Of a stretch of 64,000 nt of DNA, positions 17,258 to 26,620 are shown in pieces. Position 1 is the first letter of the stretch, and every line of letters begins with the position of its first letter. The notes beneath the pieces were generated by a model. It saw only the letters and a program-made list of their open reading frames with translations. It did no database searches and was not told the origin of the DNA. This DNA comes from Bradyrhizobium sp. SRS-191 (GTDB lineage Bacteria > Pseudomonadota > Alphaproteobacteria > Rhizobiales > Xanthobacteraceae), in NCBI RefSeq assembly GCF_024586915.1, contig NZ_JANBVS010000026.1, positions 1 to 64,000 on the forward strand. The letters run 5' to 3'. The position numbers were made by a program, and so were the translations under genes.

Positions 17258-18244
17258 TCATTCGGCCTTGATGGCGGCGTCGCGGATCACGGCGCTCCAT
17301 TTCTTGGTCTCATCGGCGATGAACTGGCCGAACGCCGCGGGATCGCGCGGCTGCACGTCGAGGCCTTGTGCGATCAGCTTCTGCTTCACCTCGGGGGCGG
17401 CGAGATCGGCGAGGATCTCGCGCGACAGCCGGTCGACGATCGGCTGCGGCGTCGCGCCCGGCGCCATGAAGCCGTACCAGCCCGACGCGACCACGTTCGG
17501 CAAGCCCTGCTCGCGCAGCGTCGGCGCCTGCGGATAGATCGGGCTCGGCTCGGCCGAGGCGACGCCGAGCACGCGGAACTGGCCGGCCTGGATGTAGGGC
17601 AGCGCCGTGCTGATCGCGGTCAGCGTCGCATCGACGCGACCGGCGAGCAGCTCGGTGTAGGCCATGGAGTCGCCGCGGAAGGGAATATTGAGCCCGGTCA
17701 CCTTGGCATCGCGGAACAGCAGCTCGGCCGCAAGGTGCGGCTGCGAGCCGGCGCCCGGCGAGGCGAAGGTGAGACCTTCCGGCTTGGACTTGCCGTAGGC
17801 GATCAGCTCGGCCAGCGTCTTGAACGGCGCCGTCGCGCTGATCATCAGGAAGATCGGCGCGACGATGGTGCCGGCGACGGGCCGCAGGTCCTTGACGGGA
17901 TCGTAGGTCAGCTTGCCGAACAGCGCTTCGGCGGTGACATAGGGCGCGGCGGCGTAGAGTAGGGTGTAGCCGTCGGGCGCGGCGCGGGCGACGACGTCGT
18001 TAGCAATGCGGCTGCCGGCGCCCGGCTTGTTCTCGATGATGAACTGCTGGCCGAGATGGTGCTCGAACTCGGCGGCGAGGATGCGCAGCGAGATATCGCT
18101 GGCGCCGCCTGCGCCATAGGGACAGATCAGCCGGACCATGCGGGTCGGCCAGTCGCCCTGGGCGCGGGCGCGATGGCCATATCCCAGCGCCAACGCGGCG
18201 CCTGCGCCGAGCAGGCCGCGGCGCGTCATCCTCGATGAGCTCAT
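17258..18244 (-). CDS. Bug/TctC family tripartite tricarboxylate transporter solute-binding protein
   Basis: Periplasmic binding protein of 328 residues with a twin-arginine-like leader (TRRGLLGAGAALALG). The Bug-family core is PTRMVRLICPYGAGGASDISLRIL, IIENKPGAGSRIANDVVA and DGYTLLYAA. The ATG at 18244 has an AGGGAG ribosome-binding site. Members bind carboxylated compounds for TctAB transporters, but no tctAB genes are nearby. It is 35 bases upstream of the LivK-type gene and 84 bases downstream of the CoA-transferase. Confidence 0.92.
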   Translation of the reverse strand: MSSSRMTRRGLLGAGAALALGYGHRARAQGDWPTRMVRLICPYGAGGASDISLRILAAEFEHHLGQQFIIENKPGAGSRIANDVVARAAPDGYTLLYAAAPYVTAEALFGKLTYDPVKDLRPVAGTIVAPIFLMISATAPFKTLAELIAYGKSKPEGLTFASPGAGSQPHLAAELLFRDAKVTGLNIPFRGDSMAYTELLAGRVDATLTAISTALPYIQAGQFRVLGVASAEPSPIYPQAPTLREQGLPNVVASGWYGFMAPGATPQPIVDRLSREILADLAAPEVKQKLIAQGLDVQPRDPAAFGQFIADETKKWSAVIRDAAIKAE

Positions 18245-18328
18245 CACGCATCTCCCTGTCTGCCGCATCCCATCTGGGCTGCTCCGGCGCGTTGTTTGCC
18301 GCGCCTTGTCGTCATTGCCCGCGCCGCG

Positions 18329-19525
18329 TCAGATCACCTTCCTGCGGGCGAGATCGTCCATCTCCTGGTCTGATAGTCCGAGCCAGCCCTGGTAGACCGC
18401 GCGGTTGTCCTGGCCGACATCGCCGGCGGTATGGCGCAGCGCCGTGGCATCGTTGCCGAAGCGCGGCACGACGTTCGACATCGCGACCGAGCCGAAATCG
18501 CGATCGGGCACGCGCGTGATCATCTCGCGCGCCACGGCCTGCGGATCGGCGGCGATCTGGTCGATGGCGTAGATCGGCGCGATCGTTCCCTTCGCCGCGG
18601 TGAAGCGGGCGAGGACGTCATCCAGATCGCGCGCGGCGCACCAGGCCGCGAAGATCGCGTTGAGCTCGTCGGCGTGCCTCACGCGGGAGGTGTTGTCGGC
18701 GAAGCGCGGATCGTCGATCAGATCGGGGCGATCGATGGCGCGGCAGTTGGCGGCGTAGAGCGCGTTGGTCGAACCGGCCAGGGTCACCCAGCGATCATCG
18801 CGGGTGCGATAGACGGCGGCGGGCGCCGAATAGCCGTTGGCATTGCCGATCCGGCTGCGGCTGAAGCCGAGCTGGTCGTGCTCGACCGGCAGCACGTCGA
18901 GCAGGCGGAACACCGCCTCCGTCAGCGAGAGGTCGATCTCCTCGCCCGGCGCGTTGGGATCACCAGCGCGTTTCCACAATGCGGCCAGCACGCCGAGAGC
19001 ACCGAATGCGCCGCCGATGGCATCGCCGATCGGATAGCCGGGATGGGTCGGCTCGCCATCCGCTTCGCCGGTGATGTAGGTGAGCCCGCCCATCGCCTCG
19101 AAGATGCGGGCAAAGCCCGGGCGGTCCCGGTACGGTCCGTCCTGGCCGAAGGCTGTGGCGCGCAGGATGACGAGGCGCGGCTGGATCGACCACAGCACCT
19201 CCTTCGACAATCCCCAGCGGTCGAGCGTGCCGGGACGGAAGTTCTCGATCAGCACGTCGAAGCGTGGCAGCAGCCGCTTGAACAGCGCAAGCCCGTCAGG
19301 CGTGCGTAAATCGAGCGTGGCAAAGCTCTTGTTGCGATTGGCGGTCTTCCACCATAGCGGCTTGCCGTCCTTGAACGGCGGGAAGGTGCGGACGCCGTCG
19401 CCCTGGCCCGGCATCTCGATCTTGAGAACATCGGCCCCGTAATCGGCGAGCAGCGTGGCGGCGAACGGCGCGGCGATGATCGTCGCGATGTCGAGAACCT
19501 GCAAACCTGCGAGCGGCCCGGCCAT
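18329..19525 (-). CDS. CaiB/BaiF family CoA-transferase (398 aa)
   Basis: Class III (family III) CoA-transferase, which moves CoA between carboxylic acids. Recognisable parts are GPLAGLQVLDIATIIAAPFAA at the N-terminus, ADYGADVLKIEMPGQGD, NRNKSFATLDLRTPDGL and FDVLIENFRPGTLDRWGL. The length is typical. It lies 15 bases after the IclR gene on the same strand and precedes two solute-binding proteins, so it probably activates an imported organic acid. The acid is unknown. Confidence 0.93.
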   Translation of the reverse strand: MAGPLAGLQVLDIATIIAAPFAATLLADYGADVLKIEMPGQGDGVRTFPPFKDGKPLWWKTANRNKSFATLDLRTPDGLALFKRLLPRFDVLIENFRPGTLDRWGLSKEVLWSIQPRLVILRATAFGQDGPYRDRPGFARIFEAMGGLTYITGEADGEPTHPGYPIGDAIGGAFGALGVLAALWKRAGDPNAPGEEIDLSLTEAVFRLLDVLPVEHDQLGFSRSRIGNANGYSAPAAVYRTRDDRWVTLAGSTNALYAANCRAIDRPDLIDDPRFADNTSRVRHADELNAIFAAWCAARDLDDVLARFTAAKGTIAPIYAIDQIAADPQAVAREMITRVPDRDFGSVAMSNVVPRFGNDATALRHTAGDVGQDNRAVYQGWLGLSDQEMDDLARRKVI

Positions 19526-19540
19526 GGCGTTCTGTGCCTC

Positions 19541-20422
19541 TCAGCCCGCGTGCGCCGGCATCGGCGTGCGCCTGCTGACCTTGGGCTCGGCCTCGTTGAT
19601 GAGCGCGCGAATGCTGGCCGCGAGCGCGGTGATGCGCGGACCGATCTCGGCCTCGAGCTGGCCGGGCTGCAGGCGGAAGGCGGGAATGCCGCAATTGATC
19701 GCGAAGGCGCGGCCGGAGCTCGCCGCATAGTGCAGCGGCGCGGCGACCGCGTGGATCGCAGGCATGTACTCGCCGACGCAAGTGCAGAAGCCGCGCTCCG
19801 CGCATTGCGCGATGCCGCCGAAATAGAGTGCGGAAAAATCGCTCCATTGCTCGGCATCGCCGGCGGCGAGCTGCGCGTCGAAACGAGCGGCCTCATGCGG
19901 CGGCAGGATCGACGAGGCGGCGCGCCCCATCGCTGTCGCGAGCACGGTGATCGGCATGCCGATGTCGGGAACATGCGGACCGACGTCGCCGGAGCGCGCC
20001 GTCTCCACATACACGACGGAGCTGCCATCGAGCAGGCCGATCGACACCGTGCCGCGCACGCTCGCGGCGAGATCCTGCATCAGCGGCCGCGCGACCTGCC
20101 GGAACGGCATGTCGGCAAGCAGCGGATGCGCCATCCGCAGCGCGCGAATCCCGAGGCGATATTTCGCGAGCGCCTGATCGAACGAGAGATAGCCGAGCTC
20201 GGCGAGCGTGTGCGTCAGCCGGGCGACCGTCGGCCGCGGAATCCCGGTGCGGATCGAGATGTCCATGTTGCCGAGCACCGCCGATCCCATCCCGAACGCC
20301 TCCAGCACGAACAGGCCTTTGGCCAGCGTGGTGGCAAACGCGGCATCGCTGGCGCTGTCGGCCAGCATCGTTTCGACGGCGCGATCGCGGCTGGGGAGAG
20401 AGGATCGTGAGACGGCGGTCAT
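19541..20422 (-). CDS. IclR family transcriptional regulator
   Basis: A 293-residue regulator. The winged helix-turn-helix is at about residues 30-90 (LEAFGMGSAVLGNMDISIRT, then RPTVARLTHTLAELGYL). The IclR effector domain follows, with DLAASVRGTVSIGLLDGSSVVYVE and a C-terminal CVGEYMPAIHAVAAPL segment. It is the first gene of the minus-strand operon with the CoA-transferase and binding proteins and is very likely its regulator. Palindromes at 20467-20498 are candidate operators. Confidence 0.95.
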   Translation of the reverse strand: MTAVSRSSLPSRDRAVETMLADSASDAAFATTLAKGLFVLEAFGMGSAVLGNMDISIRTGIPRPTVARLTHTLAELGYLSFDQALAKYRLGIRALRMAHPLLADMPFRQVARPLMQDLAASVRGTVSIGLLDGSSVVYVETARSGDVGPHVPDIGMPITVLATAMGRAASSILPPHEAARFDAQLAAGDAEQWSDFSALYFGGIAQCAERGFCTCVGEYMPAIHAVAAPLHYAASSGRAFAINCGIPAFRLQPGQLEAEIGPRITALAASIRALINEAEPKVSRRTPMPAHAG

Positions 20423-20466
20423 GGATCAAGCATGGCCGATGACGGTGGATGAGTCCATATGTTTGT

Positions 20467-20498
20467 CGAATATATCATATTTCGTCCACTATGTGGAC
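20467..20498. promoter_or_regulatory. Candidate IclR operator palindromes
   Basis: Two adjacent inverted repeats, CGAATATATCATATTTCG and GTCCACTATGTGGAC, in the AT-rich divergent gap between the IclR gene and the rhodanese gene. The second has perfect 6-base arms. IclR proteins usually bind such sites near their own promoter; assignment is inference. Confidence 0.5.
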
Positions 20499-20598
20499 AT
20501 CAGCCCAGTGTCGACATTCCATCTGTCCCCTGATCGAGGGTTGTGGGAGAGCGGCCGGCCCGCTACCGCTGTCCACCTTAACGTCCGGGAGGAAATCG

Positions 20599-20994
20599 AT
20601 GCCGACCTCAGTCAAGCAGATGATGGAAGCCGCCAACGCCGCGGTGCCGAAGATCACGCCGGCCGAGGCGCAGGCGATGATCGCCAAGGGCAACACGCTG
20701 GTGCTCGACGTGCGCGATGCGCCGGAGGTCGAGAAGAGCGGCAAGATCGAAGGCGCTCACCACGTCTCGCGCGGCATGCTCGAATTCCGCGCCGACCCGG
20801 ACTCGCCGTATCACGACAAGGCCTTTACGAAGGACAAGAGCATCATCCTGTATTGCGCGTCCGGCGGCCGCTCGGCGCTGTCGGGAAAGACGCTGAAGGA
20901 TCTCGGCTACGACAAGGTCTTCAATGTCGGCGCGTTCAAGGATTGGGCCGAGAGCGGCGGCGCGGTCGAGAAGCCGATCGAGCCGGGGATGTAG
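20599..20994 (+). CDS. Rhodanese-like domain protein (131 aa)
   Basis: Single-domain rhodanese, a cytoplasmic sulfur-transfer or thiol protein. Domain features are LVLDVRDAPEVEKSGKIEGA, the active-site loop YCASGGRSA with C86 as the persulfide-forming cysteine, and L..LGYDKVFNVGAFKDW at the end. The start at 20599 has a GGGAGGAAAT ribosome-binding site. The frame is open further upstream but without a good site. It is monocistronic and divergent from the IclR operon. Confidence 0.93.
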   Translation: MPTSVKQMMEAANAAVPKITPAEAQAMIAKGNTLVLDVRDAPEVEKSGKIEGAHHVSRGMLEFRADPDSPYHDKAFTKDKSIILYCASGGRSALSGKTLKDLGYDKVFNVGAFKDWAESGGAVEKPIEPGM

Positions 20995-21035
20995 CTTGTG
21001 TGAATGGTGAGGCGAAAGCCTGCTCCAACCACCGC

Positions 21036-21125
21036 CGTCATCGCGAGCGTAGCGAAGCGATCCAGGGGCAGCACAGACGATGTGCATTTTAGCCCCTGGA
21101 TTGCTTCGCTACGCTCGCAATGACA
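21036..21125. repeat. Dispersed palindromic repeat, family D
   Basis: Inverted arms: one with CGCGAGCGTAGCGAAGCGAT and a second with the complementary ATTGCTTCGCTACGCTCGCA, plus inner CCAGGGGC/GCCCCTGG. It lies exactly between the convergent ends of the rhodanese gene and the osmoprotectant transporter and may stop transcription from both sides. Confidence 0.85.
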
Positions 21126-21142
21126 CGCTGAGGCAGCGGGGC

Positions 21143-22695
21143 TTACTTCGCAATCTTGCTCCACAGCCAGCGCGCCACCGCCTGCGGCGAGGACTCCGCG
21201 TCGCTGCCGGAGGCGCGCAGATTGGCCTGCTGCATCGTCGCGATGTCGATGCGGCCGAGCAGGGGGCGCAAGGCGTCCTGCAGCGCGCGATCGTCGCTGC
21301 GCTTCGGCGACAGCAGCAGGATGGCATCGTAAGGCGGGATCGCATGCTTGGGATCGTCGAGCACGACGAGATCGTATTTCGCGATCAGCCCGTCGCTGGT
21401 GTAGCCGGCGATGATTTCGACCTCGCCGGAGGCGACCGCGGCGTACATGAAGTCCGGCTGCATCTGGCGCTGGGCGCGGAAGGTGAGGCCGTAGGCGTCG
21501 CGTAAGGCGGCCCATTCGGGACGCGAGAAGAACTCGTAGTCGCCGGCGATCGACATCTGCGCGGTATGGCGTGCGAGGTCTTCGATCGAACGGATGCCGA
21601 GCGCTTCGGCCTTCTTGCGCGGCATCACCAGCGCATAGGCGTTCTCGAAGCCGAGCTCGCCGAGCAGGATGACCTTGTCCTTGGCGAGATCCTGCTTGAG
21701 TGCTGCGAGCAGGGCTTCGCGCGGCAGCTGTTCCTGGTGATGAAACTGATTGGCCCACAACGTGCCGGAATAATCGACATAGGCATCGATGTCGCCGTTC
21801 CTCAGCGCCTCATAGATCACGCTCGAGCCGAGCCCGGCGCGCGACGTGGCCGAGAGCCCTGCCGCCTGCAGCCGCTCGCTGATCAGCGCCGACAGCACAT
21901 ACTGCTCGGTGAAGGTCTTTGCGCCGATGACGTAGCGCGCGGATGTGCCGGCGAGCGAGGGCAGCAGGCTGGCGCCGACCATCAACGCGATCGTTGCCGT
22001 CCCAAGCCCGACGCGGGCACGGCTGCGCGTGCGCAGCCCATGCTCGATCAGCGCCAGCAACTGATCGACCGCGAGCGCCAGCAAGGCCGCGGCGACGCAG
22101 CCGAATACGACCAGCACCCAGTTCTGGGTCTGCAGTCCCGCAAAGATGTAGTTGCCGAGCGAGGTCTGGCCGATCGGCGTCGACAAGGTCGCGGTGCCGA
22201 TGACCCACACCGCGGCGGTGCGGATGCCGGCCATGATCACCGGCAGAGCGAGCGGCAGCTCGACCATCGTCAGTGCCTGGCGCTCGGTCATGCCGACGCC
22301 CTTGGCGGCCTCGATCAGGCCGGCGTCGACGCCATTCAGTCCGGTGATGGTGTTGCGCAGCACCGGCAGCATCGAATACAGCGCCAGCGCCAGCACCGCC
22401 GGCAGGAACCCGAATGCGGAGAACGACAGCCCGAACCAGCGCAGGCTCAGCGCGGCCAGCGCCAGCAGCAGCGGGTAGAACAGTGCGAGCAGCGCCAGAC
22501 CGGGCACGGTCTGCACCACGCTGGCGAGGCCGAGCAGCAGATTGCGCAACGACGGTCTGTTGCGCGCGAGCAGCGCCAATGGAAAGCTTATCACAAGGCC
22601 GAGCGCCAGCGCGGCGATGCTGACGCGCAGATGACTGCCGAGATAGTCGGCGAGATGCGACAGCGCCTCGGCAAAGCGCGGATCTGACAACAGGC

Positions 22696-22699
<4 letters not shown>
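21143..22699 (-). CDS. Osmoprotectant ABC transporter permease fused to its solute-binding domain (OpuBB-OpuBC type)
   Basis: A 518-residue fusion. Residues about 1-230 form an inner-membrane permease of the ProW/OpuB type, with the ABC-interaction loop ENTI-like NTITGLNGVDAGLIEAAKGVGMT. Residues about 245-518 form the glycine betaine/choline/carnitine-type binding domain (IGAKTFTEQYVLSALISERL, DAYVDYSGTLWANQ, IIAGYTSDGLIAKYDLVVLDD). Such fusions are known in the OpuC/OsmF family and tether the binding protein to the membrane. The start overlaps the stop of the ATPase gene (ATGA). Confidence 0.93.
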
Positions 22700-23481
<782 letters not shown>

Positions 23482-23597
23482 GCGGCCTTTCGGGGCGAGG
23501 GGCCTCGGCTCCAGACCTAGCACGTCCGAGGGCTGCGTTGAACTTCACGGCGCAAGCGGCTAAGCCGTCCGGGCCATTTTCGGGGAGGAACTTGGAC

Positions 23598-24410
23598 GTG
23601 ACGCAGTCAACGGCCGCCGCGGTGTCGCTGGAGCGAACGACGGTGGCATTCCGTCTCGCCGGCGGCCGCACCTACACCGCCGTGGAGACGGCCGATCTCG
23701 CCGTCGCCGACGGCGAGTTCGTCGCCATCGTCGGGCCGACCGGCTGCGGCAAGTCCACTTTGCTCAACGTCGCGGCCGGCCTGCTCAAGCCGGCGGCCGG
23801 CAGTGTCCGCATCTTCGGCCAGCCGCTGGCAGGCCTCAATCGCGAGGCCGGCTACCTGTTCCAGGCCGATGCGCTGTTTCCTTGGAAGACCGCACTGGAG
23901 AATGTCGCGATCGGGCTCGTGGTCGCGGGCACGCCGGCCGCCGAGGCCGCCGTCAAGGCGCAGCAATGGCTCACCTCGGTCGGCCTCGGCGCCTTCGGCA
24001 ATCGCTATCCGCACATGCTCTCCGGCGGCCAGCGCAAGCGCGTCGGCCTCGCCCAGGTCTTGATCCGCAATCCCCGGATCATCCTGATGGACGAGCCGTT
24101 CGGTCCGCTGGACGCGCAGACCCGGCAGATCATGGGCAATCTTCTGCTCGATCTCTGGAACGCCGACCGCAAAGCGGTGCTGTTCGTGACCCATGACCTG
24201 GAAGAGGCGATCGCGCTCGCCGACCGCGTCGTCATCATGTCGGCGGGACCGGCCTCGCGCATCATCGGCGATTGGCGCGTGACCCTGCCGCGCCCGCGCG
24301 ACATCTTCGAGGTGCGCATGAAGCACGAGTTCCACGAGCTGCATCGCGAGATCTGGCAGACGCTGAAGGCCGAGGTCGAGAAGACCTACAAGCAGGCGGA
24401 GGCGGTGTGA
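23598..24410 (+). CDS. Nitrate/sulfonate/taurine-type ABC transporter ATP-binding protein
   Basis: ABC ATPase of the SsuB/TauB/NrtD family, 270 residues. Walker A is GPTGCGKST, the Q-loop is YLFQADALFPWKT, the signature is LSGGQRKRVG, Walker B is RIILMDEPFGPLD, and the switch is THDLEEA. The GTG at 23598 has GGGGAGGAAC upstream and is preferred to a TTG 60 bases earlier. The stop overlaps the permease start (TGATG). With the permease and the binding protein at 25604 it makes a full importer. Confidence 0.93.
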   Translation: MTQSTAAAVSLERTTVAFRLAGGRTYTAVETADLAVADGEFVAIVGPTGCGKSTLLNVAAGLLKPAAGSVRIFGQPLAGLNREAGYLFQADALFPWKTALENVAIGLVVAGTPAAEAAVKAQQWLTSVGLGAFGNRYPHMLSGGQRKRVGLAQVLIRNPRIILMDEPFGPLDAQTRQIMGNLLLDLWNADRKAVLFVTHDLEEAIALADRVVIMSAGPASRIIGDWRVTLPRPRDIFEVRMKHEFHELHREIWQTLKAEVEKTYKQAEAV

Positions 24411-25195
24411 TGTCGCGCCTCGGTCTGCTCGCGCTGCAATTGCTGGTCGCGATCGTCGCCATTGCCTTGTGGCAGTTCTTCGCCACCGTGCCGGTGTTCG
24501 GCCGCATTCTGCTGCCGCCGTTCTTCTTCTCCAACCCGGTCGACGTCTTCAGCCAGGTCGTCAAATGGTTCTCGACCGGCGCGATCTGGAAGCATCTCGC
24601 GATCACCTTGTGGGAGTCCATCCTGGCCTTCGCGATCGGCTCGCTCGGCGGCGTGCTGGTCGGCTTCTGGTTCGCGCGCAAGCCGCTGGTCGCCGCAGTG
24701 TTCGATCCCTACGTCAAGATGGCCAACGCGCTGCCGCGCGTGGTGCTGGCGCCGATCTTCACGCTGTGGCTGGGCCTCGGGATCTGGTCCAAGGTCGCGC
24801 TCGGCGTCACGCTCGTGTTCTTCATCGTCTTCTTCAACGTCTATCAGGGCGTGAAGGAGGTCTCGACCGTGGTGCGCGACAACGCGCGCATGCTGGGCAT
24901 GAGCGAGCGCCAGCTGATGCGCCATGTCTATTGGCCGTCGGCGCTGTCCTGGATGTTCTCCTCGCTGCACACCTCCGTCGGCTTCGCCGTGGTCGGCGCC
25001 GTCGTCGGCGAATATCTCGGCTCGGCTGCCGGCCTCGGCTACCTCATCCAGCAGGCCGAAGGCGTGTTCGACGTCGCCGGCGTGTTCGCCGGCATGTTCG
25101 TGCTGTCGGCCTTCGTCATCCTGATCGACATCTGCGTCACGCTGGTGGAACGGCGGCTCTTGGTGTGGCGGCCGGATGCGGCGGATGGGCGATGA
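24410..25195 (+). CDS. Nitrate/sulfonate/taurine-type ABC transporter permease
   Basis: A 261-residue inner-membrane permease of the BPD_transp_1/SsuC family with about six membrane segments. The ATPase-contacting loop is VVRDNARMLGMSERQLMRHVYWPSA, of which the invariant part is the G-containing EAA loop. Translation is coupled to the ATPase gene by a TGATG overlap. The gene is followed by two family C palindromic repeats before the binding-protein gene. Confidence 0.94.
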   Translation: MSRLGLLALQLLVAIVAIALWQFFATVPVFGRILLPPFFFSNPVDVFSQVVKWFSTGAIWKHLAITLWESILAFAIGSLGGVLVGFWFARKPLVAAVFDPYVKMANALPRVVLAPIFTLWLGLGIWSKVALGVTLVFFIVFFNVYQGVKEVSTVVRDNARMLGMSERQLMRHVYWPSALSWMFSSLHTSVGFAVVGAVVGEYLGSAAGLGYLIQQAEGVFDVAGVFAGMFVLSAFVILIDICVTLVERRLLVWRPDAADGR

Positions 25196-25213
25196 GGGCA
25201 GTGCTCTCACGCC

Positions 25214-25350
25214 ACCCTCCGCTGTCGTCCCCGCGAACGCGGGGACCCATAACCCCAGGGAGCGGTTTGGGGCAGGCGGGAGGACCAGTCTTTTCTCACC
25301 GCGAGATCACGCGGTATGGGTCCCTCCGTTCGCCGGGACGACGGCGGAGG
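25214..25350. repeat. Dispersed palindromic repeat, family C, copy 2
   Basis: Starts CCCTCCGCTGTCGTCCCCGC and ends with the inverted equivalent. It is one of two copies placed in tandem between the permease and binding-protein genes of the ABC operon. Confidence 0.9.
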
Positions 25351-25400
25351 TTGTGGCCGGCCGATGCGCGAATGACGCCATCGGACTCGGTGCTTCGACA

Positions 25401-25535
25401 CCCTCCGCTGTCGTCCCCGCGAACGCGGGGACCCATAACCCCAGGGAGTGGTTTGAGGCAGCGGGACGACCAGTGTTATTCCACCGCGGCATCACGCGGT
25501 ATGGGTCCCTGCGTTCGCAGGGACGACAGCGGAGG
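25401..25535. repeat. Dispersed palindromic repeat, family C, copy 3
   Basis: Second tandem copy, same orientation, 50 bases after copy 2. The internal segment CCCATAACCCCAGGGAG is shared with copy 2, while the outer inverted arm is closer to copy 1. Confidence 0.9.
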
Positions 25536-25603
25536 ATCTGGCCGCCTTCTCAACTCCACCGCACAGGCCTAGTCTGATCGACAACACGAACGGAGGAAAC
25601 AAC

Positions 25604-26617
25604 ATGAACAAGATCATCGGCCGGGTCACCGGCGCGCTGCTGGCGCTCACGCTCAGCACTGGGCTCGCCAGCGCGGCAAACAAGGTCACCATCGCAGTCG
25701 GCGGCGGCGCCTGCCTGTGCTATCTGCCGACGGTGCTGGCCAAGCAGCTCGGCGAGTATGAGAAGGCCGGGCTCGACGTCGAGCTGGTCGATCTCAAGGG
25801 CGGCTCGGATGCGCTGAAGGCCGTGCTCGGCGGCAGCGCCGATGTGGTCTCCGGCTATTTCGACCATTGCGTCAATCTCGCCGCCAAGAAGCAGGAGATG
25901 CAGTCGTTCGTGGTGTACGACCGCTATCCCGGCCTGGTGCTCGTCGTGGCGCCGTCGCACAACAAGGAGATCAACTCGATCAAGGATCTCGCCGGCAAGA
26001 AGGTCGGCGTCAGCGCGCCGGGCTCCTCGACCGACTTCTTCCTGAAGTACATGCTTAAGAAGAACGGTCTCGATCCCGCAGGCACTGCGGTGATCGGCGT
26101 CGGCCTCGGCGCCACCGCGGTCGCGGCCATGCAGCAGGGCCAGATCGACGCGGCAGTCATGCTCGATCCGTCGGTGACGGTGCTGCAGGGCGCCTATCCG
26201 GACCTCAAGATTCTCTCCGACACCCGCACCCAGCACGACACGCTGGAGGTGTTCGGCGGCGAGTATCCCGGCGGCGCGCTGTATTCGACGGTCGCCTGGA
26301 TCGCCGGCCATGAGAAGGAGACGCAGGCCCTGACGAACGCCATCCTTGCGACCATCGCCTGGATCCACGCGCATACGCCGGAGGAGATCATGGCCAAGAT
26401 GCCGGAGGAGCTGGTCGGCAAGGACAAGGCGCTGTATCTGGCCGCGCTGAAGAACACCATTCCGATGTATTCGCAGACCGGCAAGATGGACCCGAAGGGC
26501 GCCGAGGCCGTGCTGGCGGTGTTCTCGACCGGCTCGCCTGATGTCGCCAAGGCCAATATCGACGTCAGCAAGACCTTCACCAACAAGTTCGTCGAGCAGG
26601 CGAAGGGCGCGAAATAA
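25604..26617 (+). CDS. NMT1/SsuA-type ABC transporter solute-binding protein
   Basis: Periplasmic binding protein of 337 residues. The signal peptide ends near TGLASAAN. The domain contains CYLPTVLAKQLGEYEKAGLDVELVDLKGG and DLAGKKVGVSAPGSSTDFFLKYML, the pattern of the NMT1 (nitrate/sulfonate/thiamine precursor) family. A strong GGAGGA site precedes the ATG. It completes the importer encoded at 23598-25195, although two repeats separate it from the permease. The ligand is unknown; sulfonates, nitrate or an aromatic acid are possible. Confidence 0.92.
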   Translation: MNKIIGRVTGALLALTLSTGLASAANKVTIAVGGGACLCYLPTVLAKQLGEYEKAGLDVELVDLKGGSDALKAVLGGSADVVSGYFDHCVNLAAKKQEMQSFVVYDRYPGLVLVVAPSHNKEINSIKDLAGKKVGVSAPGSSTDFFLKYMLKKNGLDPAGTAVIGVGLGATAVAAMQQGQIDAAVMLDPSVTVLQGAYPDLKILSDTRTQHDTLEVFGGEYPGGALYSTVAWIAGHEKETQALTNAILATIAWIHAHTPEEIMAKMPEELVGKDKALYLAALKNTIPMYSQTGKMDPKGAEAVLAVFSTGSPDVAKANIDVSKTFTNKFVEQAKGAK

Positions 26618-26620
26618 GGG

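Noticed and set aside
25176..25577. Frame running through two family C repeats
   Set aside because: Made almost wholly of palindromic repeat sequence.
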